From Strix aluco (Eukaryota > Chordata > Aves > Strigiformes > Strigidae), in contig NC_133971.1 of assembly GCF_031877795.1 (NCBI RefSeq), positions 84,220,446 to 84,284,445 of the forward strand: a DNA stretch of 64,000 nucleotides, written 5' to 3'. Position 1 is the first letter of the stretch. Each line of letters begins with the position of its first letter. The notes beneath the pieces were generated by a model that was given only the letters and a program-made list of their open reading frames with translations, was not told where the DNA came from and ran no database searches. Made by a program: the position numbers and the translations under genes. Of the stretch, positions 1 to 11,478 are shown piece by piece.

Positions 1-2100
1 GTCTCTGAGCAGCGTGGTTTCACATGGATTCCTGTATAGAGGCATTGCTAGAAAACAGTCTGTTGGACATAGTCCATCAACTTGCCCTTTTATGAAATTC
101 TAGATGAACTGCTAATCTTACAGAGCTATTGAATATGATGGGTTCATTTGCTGCTTGTATTTTCAGGCCTATTTCACTACTCAGAACTAGTTTATTAGTA
201 CTAAAATTGTTGTACCTAGCAAATTTCTGAGAGTTGGAATCAACTTTAAATATTCCTACAATTTGTGTGCATATTTAACATTCTCATTACTGGTTGAATA
301 TCTGCTGATCATCTGTTAAGTATTTACACATTGCAAATTCATTTCTTTATTAAACAATTAAGACTTGTTTAGACTACCCGAATGGAGTTTAATAGCATAG
401 CATTAGTAATTGGAAAAAAAAGTAGTAGGCACAATTTGCAATCTGTTTTTTTCCACTTACATTTTAGGTTTACAAAGTACAGTGATAGATTCAACAAAAA
501 CATCTGTTTTCCATTTGTTGGGTTTTTTTCTGACAGCTGTAAGCCAAAGAGCTTTCTAGCCAAAAAGGCAAGCAAATACAGTTTCTCCTGAGAGATTCTT
601 TTATAAATCTTCTCAAGAGTTCTTTTTTTCCTTCAGCATGGTATTTCTCAGCCTTTTTAAAATGAAACAGATAAGTGATCTTTTGGGGAGGAAAAAAATC
701 CAAGGAGTGTTATCTACAGAGTTACTACAATAGTTTTGATTTACATCCAAATAAAAATCAGCCTTCATTGTGTAAATATCTTAATTTGTATTCTCCCATT
801 TTGTTTCACTTTCTCACTTGGATTATGAAAATGTGCATATATATTCCTAGTGCTGAGAGAAGTTTGCTGTTGTTTATTGAACTGCTTTCTGATGTTTTAC
901 AGTTTGCATTTTAAGAAATGACCTAATAACACTTGGCAAGTGTAAAGTTCCTAATGGGGTGAAGGTCGTTGTCTTTCATGGGGACATGATTGGCAGCTGT
1001 TCCTGGGGATTTTTATCCTGCACCATGCAGACTTTCCCATTTAACGTAGCCTTAACATAGCTGAGTTAGCAGGGGTCATTGTTAAGAGTCATATTCTTTA
1101 ATACATGTGTTCTCTCAAACTATTTTGTAAAGCCATTGCCATTAATATTTATTCTGAAGCCAGTGATACATTTATTGCAGGGTAGTTTAAAGCCTATCAG
1201 CTTTTAGAGGCTCAGCCTAGCTTAAACACTTTCACACATATTCTACATCAATCCTATTTCAGGTTGATATCCTAAATCCAAGCAAATGTAGAATGGCATC
1301 AAGAAACCTCTATGGATTTTCTAAGTTTCCTATGTTTAAAAATCTAAGATTGCAGAATGGAATAGCTGACCAAGAGAAAATAGAACTTTTTCTACAGTAA
1401 AAGCTTACTTTAAAACAGACAAGAAGCTTCTTGTTTCTACATGAGAATCACACACCTTGCGCCTTATATAAGCTTTTTTCTTTCCTATTCTGCATTCTGT
1501 TTGTATTAATTGTATGCATATGTGATTAGGAAGTTCTGTCCAGAATATGCAAGACATCCTTATCACAGACTTAACTTCTGGCATACATTTAAATTTGCCA
1601 GTAATTTGCTGGATATACAAGTTAATGTTTTCTTACCAAGACAGTAAGCTGAGCTGCATTACTAACAATGCAAGTCAAAGAAAAGTGGAAGAGATGAAGG
1701 TGCCTGAATACAGGGATTTACTGTCATTTTGCATGCTCCTAGGGTACGTGCCGTTCCAAAAGGGGACGGGTTTCTTAGAGGTCCAGGCCCATAGCTGCCA
1801 GCCCCATATGGATACTTCACTATGCCTTAGGATGTCTAAAATGGCATTGTTGAGGTGACTACCGTGTATTTATGTGTGTGAAAGAAAAGTGCAGGTACTA
1901 CTAAAAATTGGAGCCAGTGTGATCCAAAGTATTGCCAATATAGCCATATGAAACTGCAGCTTCAGGAAGGTGGGATAAGCATGAAGGAAGCATTGTGGTA
2001 TCAGCAATAGTGTGCTTGTTGCAGTGCATGCAGTACTTGAAGTTATGAAGTTACCCTGGTAACTTAAATAATTTTTTTTTAGTGTGTTTTGTAAGTGGAG
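1..2100. other. Non-coding flank, nothing recognised
   Basis: AT-rich DNA with only short, unrelated open frames on both strands and no splice-bounded conserved coding segment. In mammals the gene on the 5' side of MTMR12 is ZFR, so part of this could be ZFR 3' flank or UTR, but nothing in the sequence identifies it. Confidence 0.5.
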
Positions 2101-3065
2101 ATGGAATAGAATAGACTAGACTATTTCAGTTGGAAGGGACCTACAACAATCATGTAGTCCAACTGCCTGACCACTTTCATGCTGACCAAAAGTTAAAGCA
2201 TGTTGTTAAGGCCTTTGTCCAAATGCCTCTTAAACACTGACAGGCTTGGAGCATCGACCACCTCTCTAGGAAGCCGGTTCCAGTGTGTGACCACCCTCTC
2301 GGTAAAGAAATGCTTCCTGATGTCCAGCCTAAACCTCCCCTGGTGCAGCTTTGAGCCATTCCTGTGTGTCCTGTCACTAGATACCAGGGACAAGAGACCA
2401 GCATCTCCCTCTCCACTTCCCCTCCTCAGGAAGCTGTAGAGAGCAGTGAGGTCGCCCCTCAGCCTCCTTTTCTTTAAACTAGACAAGCCCAGAGTCCTCA
2501 GCCACTCGTCACAGGACTCGCCTTCCAGCCCTCCCACCAGCTTTGCTTCCCTCCTCTGGATGTATTCAAGGACCTGCACATCCTCCTTAAACTGTGGGGC
2601 CCAGCACTGCCCACAGCACTCAAGGTGAGGCCGCACCAGCACTGAACACAGCAGGACAATCACCGCTTTTGACCGGCTGGTCATGCTGTGTCTGATGCAC
2701 CCCAGGCTGCGGTTTGCCCTCTTGGCTGCCAGGGCACACTGCTGGCTCACCGTGAGCCTGCTGTCAGCCAGCACCCCCAGATCCCTTTCTGCAGGGCTGC
2801 TCTCCAGCCACTCTTCTCCCAATTTGTATCTGAGCCCAGAATTACTCCAACCTAAGTGCAGAATCTGGCATTTCTTCTTGTTAAATTTCATCCCATTAAT
2901 CACTGCCCAATGCTCCGATCTATCTGTATCCCTCTGCAAGGCCTCTTGTCCCTCAAGAGAGTCAACAGCACCTCCCAGTTTGGATCATCAGCCAACTGCT
3001 AATGGTGCATTCAATTCTGCATCCAGATTGTTGATTAAAATTGAACAGAACTGTGTGTACATGAC
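2101..3065 (-). mobile_element. CR1 LINE, 3' part, antisense
   Basis: The minus strand carries the 3' part of a CR1 retrotransposon: the C-terminal reverse-transcriptase region followed by a short 3' UTR that ends near 2101 in the usual 'TTGGAAGGGACCT' type sequence. The element is 5'-truncated near 3065, as is usual for CR1 because reverse transcription often stops early. Its 3' end differs from the two other CR1 groups seen in this window, so it belongs to a separate subfamily. Confidence 0.93.
2193..2939 (-). pseudogene. CR1 ORF2 C-terminal fragment (open, truncated)
   Basis: A 248-residue open frame with no stops, matching the end of CR1 ORF2 after the catalytic palm. Recognisable pieces are K-C-Q-I-L-H-L-G-W, E-E-W-L-E-S-S-P-A-E-R-D-L-G-V-L, R-P-H-L-E-C-C-G-Q-C-W-A-P and [12 protein letters not shown]. 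The endonuclease and the catalytic FADD motif are missing because of the 5' truncation, so it cannot encode a working enzyme. The frame being open over about 740 bases suggests a fairly young insertion. Confidence 0.85.
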
Positions 3066-3366
3066 TTTTCCCTTCTTTCTTACATGGAGCAACCTGCTTT
3101 CTATGGCTGTAAGTATCAAGAATGTCACGCAACACATTTTCATTTCCAAATGTATTGGTTTTGATAATGTATCCTGTTTCAAATTCATTATAATTTTGGT
3201 GGTATTTTACAGAACCAAGGGCACACACATTTTTGCAGGAAAATGTCTAAATGTCTGCTCTTTCCAGCCTTCTTCCCTTTGATGGTCAGTCATCTCAATA
3301 GCTGCATTTTTTCAGTGAAAAGTAGTCTTTGAGTGAATTACAACTTTGTGAAGAGAGAAGAAAGGG

Positions 3367-3382
3367 AAAAAAAAAAAAAAAA
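3367..3382 (+). repeat. Poly(A) run, 16 bases
   Basis: An uninterrupted run of 16 A lies about 60 bases from the 3' end of the neighbouring CR1 fragment. CR1 elements normally end in an 8-bp repeat and not poly(A), so this is probably a simple repeat. Confidence 0.9.
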
Positions 3383-3441
3383 CCAGGAAAAATGGTATCA
3401 GAAAGAAGACCAGAACTGACTAAATGGGTCCAACTGAAGAA

Positions 3442-3706
3442 ATCACAGAATTGTCTAGGTTGGAAAAGACGTTGAAGATCATCCGGTCCAACCATTAATC
3501 CAACATTAACAGTTCCCAACTACACCAGATTCCTCAGCGCTATGTCGACCTGACTCTTAAACACCTCCAGGGATGGGGACTCCACCACCTCCCTGGGCAG
3601 CCCATTCCAACACCTAACAACCCATTCTGTAAAGAAATACTTCCTAATATCTAGTCTAAACCTTCCCTGGTGCAACTTGAGGCCATTCCCCATTACCTCT
3701 TGTCAT
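3442..3706 (-). mobile_element. CR1 LINE 3' end fragment, antisense
   Basis: This 265-base fragment is the reverse complement of a CR1 3' end. Its sequence ('aggttggaaaagac', 'cctccagggatggggactcc', 'cccattccaacacctaac') closely follows the 3' end of the full-length CR1 that begins at 46082, so the two belong to the same subfamily. It covers only the last part of ORF2 and the 3' UTR. Confidence 0.92.
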
Positions 3707-6700
3707 AACATGAGGAAAGTCATTAGAGAGCTACAAATCAAAGCTAATAAAAAATTAAGTTACATCAAATAATAAAGCAGTCAACAACTACAAACTACAA
3801 AAACAGTGTGAGAAAATTAAGAGAAAGGCTTTATTTCATGCAGAGAGAAGACCTAGTCCAGTACGTGATTTGTCACCCATGCAGCAAGTGCAGTGCTCCA
3901 CAAAAACACAAAAGACAAAAAGAAGTGCCAGGTGACTGAGGAGGTTGAGACTGAAATGATTTAGGCTGATTGTGACTGAAATGTTACATGAAATGTCATT
4001 GCAAATGAGCTGGGAGGAAAGGTGAAGGGAAAGATGAAAGGCATGGACTGACCTTTCATTCATCTGTCCTACTTCACAGACAAAACTGTACATCTAGTGT
4101 CCATGCCTTGCTCCCTTACATGTGAATGAAGAGGAGACCGTCAAAGAATGTGTGAGCACAGTTCTCCAAACACTTGGAAATCAAAATGCATGCTGCACAG
4201 CCAAAAAAAAAAAAAAGTGCAGTTTTATGCAGCAAATCAACAGGCTTAGCTGGGCTAATTGAAATGTCTCTGTGTGCTCACAGCAGCAGAGAGCGCTGTG
4301 TCGCTAGCAGCAGCTTCCTTTCAGAAAGGCAGAGTTAATTTTCACCTTGCCATGACAAGAACAAAGTGAAAAATGTGATGTTTCAGCTACTCCAGTGTTC
4401 CCCTCTATTGTCAAAGAATGTATTTTAAAAGAATTTTAAAATAAATAAATAAATAAAGTTGCCATGGCAGCAAAATCCAATATAAAACCTCTGCTAGTGC
4501 ATAAGAAGAGAGCAGTGGTTGGAAACACAATCAGCACTATCCTATGAATAAATTAGAAGGAAATACTTTTGGGAGTAAAGAAATGAAACATTTCAGTGTA
4601 GGCATAGGAGAAGAGAGAAGATAAATTCAATTTGTCCAGAGTCACTGCAGGGCTGCAAAGACAAAATGAGCTATAGAACTTCTCTGAGGCAGAGATTCCC
4701 ACTGAGAAAGGCAGCCTGAGAAAGAAGTTATAAAGGAACACTTGATAAAATGTTTGTCAGAAGATATGGCAAATCATTGAGAACAAGAGGAAAGGGATAT
4801 TTCAGATGCAACTCTTGGGTGAGCATTTTTGCTTTCTTGAATCCATTTCTTAAGAAACTTCTTGCAGCTGCCCCCAGAGGTGACTTCAGGGCAAGAGATT
4901 CAGGATAAGTATTCCTCATATGGCAGCGGTAAATCATAAACCAGGGTTCTGGATGTTTTAACTAATGTACCCAGCATGTTCTCCAGCATATCCAAAGGCA
5001 TAAGATGTGCCAATTTACAAGCTATGTGACCAGTTCAGAGCTCCTATTACAGGAGTAGCCAGGGCTGAAGTGTTTCCCAAGGAGCAGTGAAGCAGAGTAA
5101 GAGAAAACAGATCTGAAAGCCAAGGTCTTGGAACAAAGTCCACACAAGAAATTTCCACCAACCCTCTGCTCATTTATATATTCTCCCTGAGGAATAGTAC
5201 CTCTACAAATGTCACCCATGCATCAGAAAAGAGTAGAAGAGTTAAAATAACGTATCCCCGTGGAAAAACCTTCTGGCATTCTGGAAGCACAGGTTAGTTC
5301 TGGAGTCCCCAAGACAAATGTTTCTGAATACCCATCTGACATTCAGGCATGCCAATTCCCATGCAGGCATCAGTGTGAATATGTTTTAATTCTAGAAAGT
5401 TTGGTCAAGAAACTTTCCAAAGTCCTGGAGCTGAAAACCACAGCAATTCTGGAGAAAAATGTTCTAGCAAATCAAAGACAGTTGTTAACAGGGAAGAACA
5501 TATGGGTTTATGAGATTTCTTTTACAAGATTTGCTGCTTCTACAAAGTTTGCTTCTTCAAAGATTCATTTGTCTTAGCCAAATAAAGGTTTACCGGACTC
5601 AGACAAAGGCCTTTCTGGAGTCAGGGACAAAAATGGGAAGCTAGAGCCAGCCTCTAGTCTCCCATTTGTGTTTTACCATTAGTTTCTGCTAAGGAGCATG
5701 TAGCTTTCCTTAAGGGGTAGGTTTGTGCCTGTTTCTTAAATTATCTAGGCTGGATTTTTTAGTTACAGCAGCTGTATGGAAACTGGGTACGACAGCATGA
5801 GCATTCAGCTGGATGGCTTCTCTCAATACCCGACATCCACGATTAGTGACTCACACATGCATATTTCATTAGAAAATAAAGCCAAGAGTATGTCAAGGGC
5901 CTGGTAAGCAAAGTAAAACAAGCACATTTTTTACTGCAGTTATGCACTAGATACAATTTTCACTGCTAAAGGAAAGAACAGAAGAGACAGGACACTGCTA
6001 GCAAAAGCTTCATGACTCTGTGTACTTTTTTTAAAAAGAGAAGGGGCTATCGTCTAGGCATAATACCGAATATTTCTCCCTACGGATATGCTGGAACCTG
6101 CCTGTCCTGTACTCCGTGACTCAGATGCTGGATGGTTCTCACTAGCTTCTCTTTTCCCAGAGCAGGAGTCCTTATGCCCAGTAGGAAGAGTCCTGCAGGG
6201 AACGGCTATTTAACTAGATGCTTTCCACTGGTGATGGATAGCTGGAAACCTTCCCCCAGGACTTTCCATCCACACTGTGTTTGGAGAAGTTACTTGGGCA
6301 GAAAGAATCAGGGCCACCCAGTAACTCCAGCATGGATGCCTTGGCAGCTTTTTCCACCACCCAGCCTAGAGATTGGCATCCAAACTGGGAGCTGAACATT
6401 GCTCTTTTCTTTCCTGGGGTTCATTCCAAGACAGAAGAGGCAATTCAAGCTCTTTGATATCAGGATGACCATATAACTATTTACCATTCTTGTTTTCTAA
6501 GAGCTCATGATCTTTAGTGCCTCCCTTTGAACTGCAGGTTGAGAACTGAGGGTGAGGGGTGAGCCCTGATTTAACTCTGCCTCACATCCAGCCGTGGTGT
6601 AGGCTTTCTCCTGATATGGATGGGGTTTGGCTCACCTTTTGGGTACTGTTAAGAAGCCTCCAGCCTGAAGTAATCAGGATTCACAGCCCTTTGGAGAATA

Positions 6701-9700
6701 AAAGGAAGAGGTTTACCACACAACAAAGAAGTCTGTGTGTGCCCATGAACAAGTAATTGTGCTTGCTTTCAAGAGAGCTAAAAAAAGGTGGGGAACTTCT
6801 GTTTCTGATACCCATGCTTCCTTGGGTGAGTAGAGTTATTAGTTACTCACTTCCTCTTCTCCCACTTGTAGCTAAGAAAAGAAGGTAATTTTGCTGTTAG
6901 ATGTGAGGTGCTTTGTTCCCTCAGTTTTCACAGCTTTCATAGCAATTCTTTGTTTTTCATCCTCAAGTATAAAACAGCTGCGTCTCTATGACTAAAGTAA
7001 ACACTCTGGTCCAGGGTGTGTTCTCAGCAGTTAATGCCTCTGTCCTACTCTTCATTATGTACTTGTTAATTTGGTCTTGCACTCTTCTGCATTCATGTTT
7101 TGGCACTATATGCCCCAAATGGCAGATCAACCTTTCTGGTAAATGGTGGGATGCCCCCATGGCCCCTCTCTACAACCTTTTGATATCTAGACTATCACTT
7201 GACTGAGACTTTAAATTTCAGTTTGCTCATTAGCTCTGGAAGGCCCTTGTAGAACAAAAACATTCAGTAATTAGGGGATAGACATTAAATTGCAATGGTC
7301 TGTATTGCTGCCACTGAAGGAACCTCTGTTTGCCATCTGAGTCATGAACTGGACACATGGGACCTCCCAGACAGCTTTACTTAGAGAAATAAAATGCATC
7401 TCTTCAACCACCTTCAGGGAGGAACTGGGCACATCATGTCCCAGGACTAAGACATGGGATGGTACAGGAGTCAGAGCCAGAGGTTTCAGCTGAGGAAAGC
7501 TAGTATAGAGCTGCTTTCCCTTTACTTGGGAGATTTACATGAAACCTCTCCAAAGAAATTATGTTCTCACAACAATAAATAGAAAACTCTGCTTAAAAAA
7601 TCAAAATGCACAATATAGTCAGTAAAGAAAGAACACTGCAACAAAGATAAAAGATGAAGAATTCATATAGGACAGTATTAAACAATCTCTGACTATATAC
7701 TTAGTAAATGAGAATGAAAACAAATGGTTATATTCCACAGCTCTAAATACTACCTTGGAGTTCACTATGAAGATGTCAGACTGTAAAGGATGAAATCTGA
7801 ACCGAGTTAGGAGGCTAACTCCCAAAGGACACCTGAAACTACCAGCAGATGAAAATGTCAATGTGAATTCAGTGCTAAAAGCATCATCTTAGCCCTTTTT
7901 TAATCTTCCTTTTTTTTTAATATAGAATTGCCTTAATTTGCATAAAGCTAACTTACATGATGTTCAGTAGGAAATTATCTTAACCTGTGTAAAGCCGAGA
8001 TAGCTGCCGGCTGTTTATAGGCAGACTGATTTGCTGACCTTTCCCCGAAGGACATCACAGTACATTCCTCATTTCCAGTTTTTATTTTGAGAGTTTCCAG
8101 TAATCTGACTTCCAGCTTTGTCTTAAGTCTTCTACATTTCTTGTATACTGATTTCAGCTACTTTAATGTGGTCTCATACTGTTTAATATACTAAGCCCTA
8201 AACTGAGTTATTTAACTGAACCACAGAAATAGGGAGTATCAGACCCAGCATGCATGGCTGATCTCTGTATACCTGAGGTAAATCCAACACTTTTGGGACA
8301 CCTCCTACCTTCTGAGCATGCATTGGCCATTTGTGATGCTCTGGGAAGTGTCAGGCTAATTATGCATATACTACAGTAATACCACAATTTCTACATCTAA
8401 GGGCAATTGTTCTGGTAATGCCCAGAGAAGTGTAAAAAAAAGAAAAATCTTCAATTTCTACCCAGGTAGCTTTTCTGGATAGAAGAGGAGAATCGGGAAA
8501 CCTTGACAAATGGTAATTTTGAGGGATTCTCTTCCCAGCTGCTACTTCAAAATCTTTACCTGTATCAACTTTGAAAGTGCATTTACTAAAAGCAGTCTCC
8601 AGACCTGGATCCAGCCATCATGAGGGGTCAAAGGGGAAGCACAGCCTCAGAGCCCTGCCAATGATTTACCACCCTGGAATGGAAGCTCTGTACACACCTG
8701 TGCCTTTGCAGGGCAAAGATTCCTTTTATTTACTTCAAAAAGAGGAAATAGGGAGTAGAAAATCAGATGTAGTCATGCAAGTTTGCTCAATACTCAGGAA
8801 TGGCTTTTAACACTTAGTTCACTACACTTGCCCAACCTACACCAAAGTGCCCACAACACACAGTTGACCTGCAAACCCTGCCCATCCGAGCACCTTTGGG
8901 ACTCCTCAAGGCACCAAAGGTTTACAGAGTCCAAGGCTCAGAAAAGCTGAAATGTGATACAAAGCTGTGTTCAGTGGTCACCAAAGCTCTCGGTGCTCTG
9001 TAATCTGTTGGGGCACAGTGTCTGTGTTGCAGCTGGCCTTTTCAGATACAAATGTACTTTTCTGAGGTAAGTTAACTTGCATGTGTGGTAGCTTTGTTTC
9101 TTCCATTCCAGAAAAGATGAACACACTGACTGATGAAGTAGGAATCTGGATCCAGCCCTCAAATTCCACGAAGAGGTCTTCAAATCTCTTCCACAATGGG
9201 TTCAGCCCAGCACATTTGGCAGCCTGGGGACCAAACCCCAGGAAGGGGCACTCCCTGCCCATTACCAGGAACATGACATGGGGCCATGTGGATATTCTGC
9301 TGATGAAGAATAGCTGTTACATTCCAATTTTTTGCATGTAGAGCTTTTTTTGATGAGATGTTGCAGAATGAATTCCCATGTGCTATGTGGGAATTAAAGC
9401 TCCTTTTGCACTTCCCATTGGAGTTAAGACTCTGGCCTGGTGTCAAAACATCCCTTCCTCTCTGATATATGCTATTCCAGTAAGTAGCTGCTTTTTGCCT
9501 TAGTCTGCTGTAAATTTCAGGGCATGCTTGGGGGTAGTCCTGCTGTTGCCACTGCAAATTCAGATGCTTTCAAAGATTAAGTTTTTATAGTGCTATTCTC
9601 TTTCTTTGTGTATTATAATACACTGGTGAGTGTGGAGGTGCTCTCCTAATTTTCTCCTCACCCTAGATTCACACCAACGTAATCTCATGGGCTGTGCTTT

Positions 9701-10740
9701 TGACCTATACAGCTGAGGTCGGATGCAATGTAAAAGAATGATGTGGAAGCAGCTGTGGAGTGAAACGTGAGAGCTCATCTGCATGGGATCCCACACCAGA
9801 ATAGCCTCTGTTGTGAAACTACTAAATAAACTTAATCTCAGAGTCTTCTTTTTTTCAGGCAGAAGGTGATTAAATCCAAAAGACTTGTCATTCCTTGAGT
9901 TTGAGACTGAAACTAGGGAAATTAATGTATTTATGAGTTAAAACAGTCACTCCATTTTATTTTTATACATGCTGTCTTATGACTCCATGTACCTCTTCCT
10001 CCTTTAGTTTTCCCAGGTCTGGTTTGGACCAAGGTAAATAAAGTAAAATATTACAAGAAAAAGAGGGGGAGTGATATGAAAAGTGCTTATAAATAATATT
10101 TGAAGGAGCTATTTATTTTCACCTCCTGTGGTCTATTGAAGGTTGTAAAATATGTTTTATTTTTGTAAAAATATTTCCATAAAGCCTACTCTGTAAGCAA
10201 ATTGTCGCCTGGGTTACCATTCATCATTTAAATTGCTGGGTAGTCCTGCTGCATTGCCACAGGCAGCTGACAGTATTTGCATTGTTCTGTATCCACATAA
10301 AAGTTAAGCTTTTAAAAGTAACCTAGATACCTGGTAAACCTGGTGTTTATTTACAGCTCTGATTATACAGTGTCCAAAGACAACATTCCGGGGAGGCTGT
10401 GACTGTGACACTTTAATAGACATTGAGCAGAGGACATATCGGGGTGTATCAGCAGTCAGGTTTTAGAGGATTTAGAAGGTTATTTAATGGAGAGCTTGTT
10501 TCATGTCATTTTCCTTGCACCTCTCCTGCTGAATAAAACTCAGCGTCTCAATGCTTTCTTCAGATTTTACCTAACAGAGAGTTTTCTTACGAGCGTGCAT
10601 GTATACTACACAGGCACTTTGCGGCTGAGTAAGAACCTGTGCGATAGACGATTTAAAGAAAGAGACAACTTGACCACAGAACAGGCAAGAGCGGGCAGTC
10701 TGCACAGTGATGCAAAATAGACGCGGTTACCCTGGAATGA
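3707..10740. other. Non-coding upstream flank, nothing recognised
   Basis: About 7 kb with ordinary AT-rich composition. The open frames here (for example 5260-5577, 105 residues) show no family motifs, no splice-site framing and no resemblance to known proteins that I can recognise. One short AAAT microsatellite lies inside. Distal enhancers of MTMR12 could be present but cannot be seen from sequence alone. Confidence 0.5.
4438..4457 (+). repeat. (AAAT)5 microsatellite
   Basis: Five tandem AAAT units in an AT-rich setting; a plain simple repeat. Confidence 0.85.
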
Positions 10741-11142
10741 AAACATTTCAGTGGGAACCCGGTGAGCTCGACCCGTGCAGCGCAGGCCGAGGGAAGCGCG
10801 GCGCAGGACGCGCTGCCGTCACAGGCAGGCACCCGGCAGCAGGCAGAGCGGCGGGGGTACCCCGCGGGAGAAACCGGAGGCCGCGGCTGCTCCCTCACCG
10901 CCGCTCACGCGCTGCCGCCACCCCGCGCGGGTGCGAAGAGCGGGGTGCTCATCACCAGCACGGGCACAGACACGGCTGCCTCAAGCGCACCCGGTGCTGG
11001 GCGACGCCGCTCCCAGCCCTGCGGCGGCCGCCTCCGGCGGCCCGGCCCGGGGATAGACGCCGCCGCCGCCGCCGCCTCCGCCCCACCTCGCGCTCCCTCT
11101 CCTCCGGCCACCGGCCCGCCTCCTCCAGGCGCACGGCCTCGC

Positions 11143-11275
11143 AGCCAATAGGAAGTGGGCGCACTTATGACTGACAGCGGCTTCGCCCAATGAAGGGGGG
11201 GGCGGTGGGGAGGCGGTGCTCCAGAAATGGCCGGCGGCAGGGCGGGTGGGCAGGAGCCGGGTATGGGCGGGGTCG
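11143..11275 (+). promoter_or_regulatory. MTMR12: Probable MTMR12 core promoter (CCAAT, ETS, GC boxes)
   Basis: There are two CCAAT boxes on the + strand, at 11145-11149 and 11187-11191. An ETS-type GGAAGT follows the first at 11151-11156, an AAATGGC YY1-like site is at about 11224-11230, and a GGGCGGGG GC box is at 11265-11272. No TATA box is evident. These sit 145-275 bases before the start codon, the expected place for a TATA-less CpG-island promoter with dispersed initiation. The exact transcription start cannot be read from sequence. Confidence 0.6.
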
Positions 11276-11418
11276 ATTGCGTGTGCCGGATACTGTAGCG
11301 CGTGCTGCCGGCTCTCTCCCGCCGTGGCCCCCCGGAGGAGGAGCCGCCCTGCTAAGCGGTGCCGCCGCCGGCCGGTGCCGCCGCGGGCTCCAGGGGCAGA
11401 CGGGAGGCGGCCGGAGCC

Positions 11419-11478
11419 ATGTTGGGCAGCGGGGCCAAGGCAGCCAAGCCCTCCTTCGTGTCCTACATCAGCCCGGAG
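11419..11478 (+). CDS. MTMR12: MTMR12 exon 1 (residues 1-20)
   Basis: It encodes [20 protein letters not shown], like the mammalian N-terminus. The start is fixed by an in-frame TAA at 11353-11355 with no ATG between it and 11419, and by a G at -3. The exon ends GAG|GTGCGG in phase 0. Intron 1 is 8.4 kb, the largest of the gene. Confidence 0.93.

Noticed and set aside
5260..5577. 105-residue open frame upstream of MTMR12
   Set aside because: No recognisable motif, no promoter or Kozak support (its start codon is GTG rather than ATG), and no similarity that I recall.
1..10700. Search for ZFR exons expected on this side by synteny
   Set aside because: No zinc-finger or DZF-domain coding segment was seen; the region may be beyond its 3' end.
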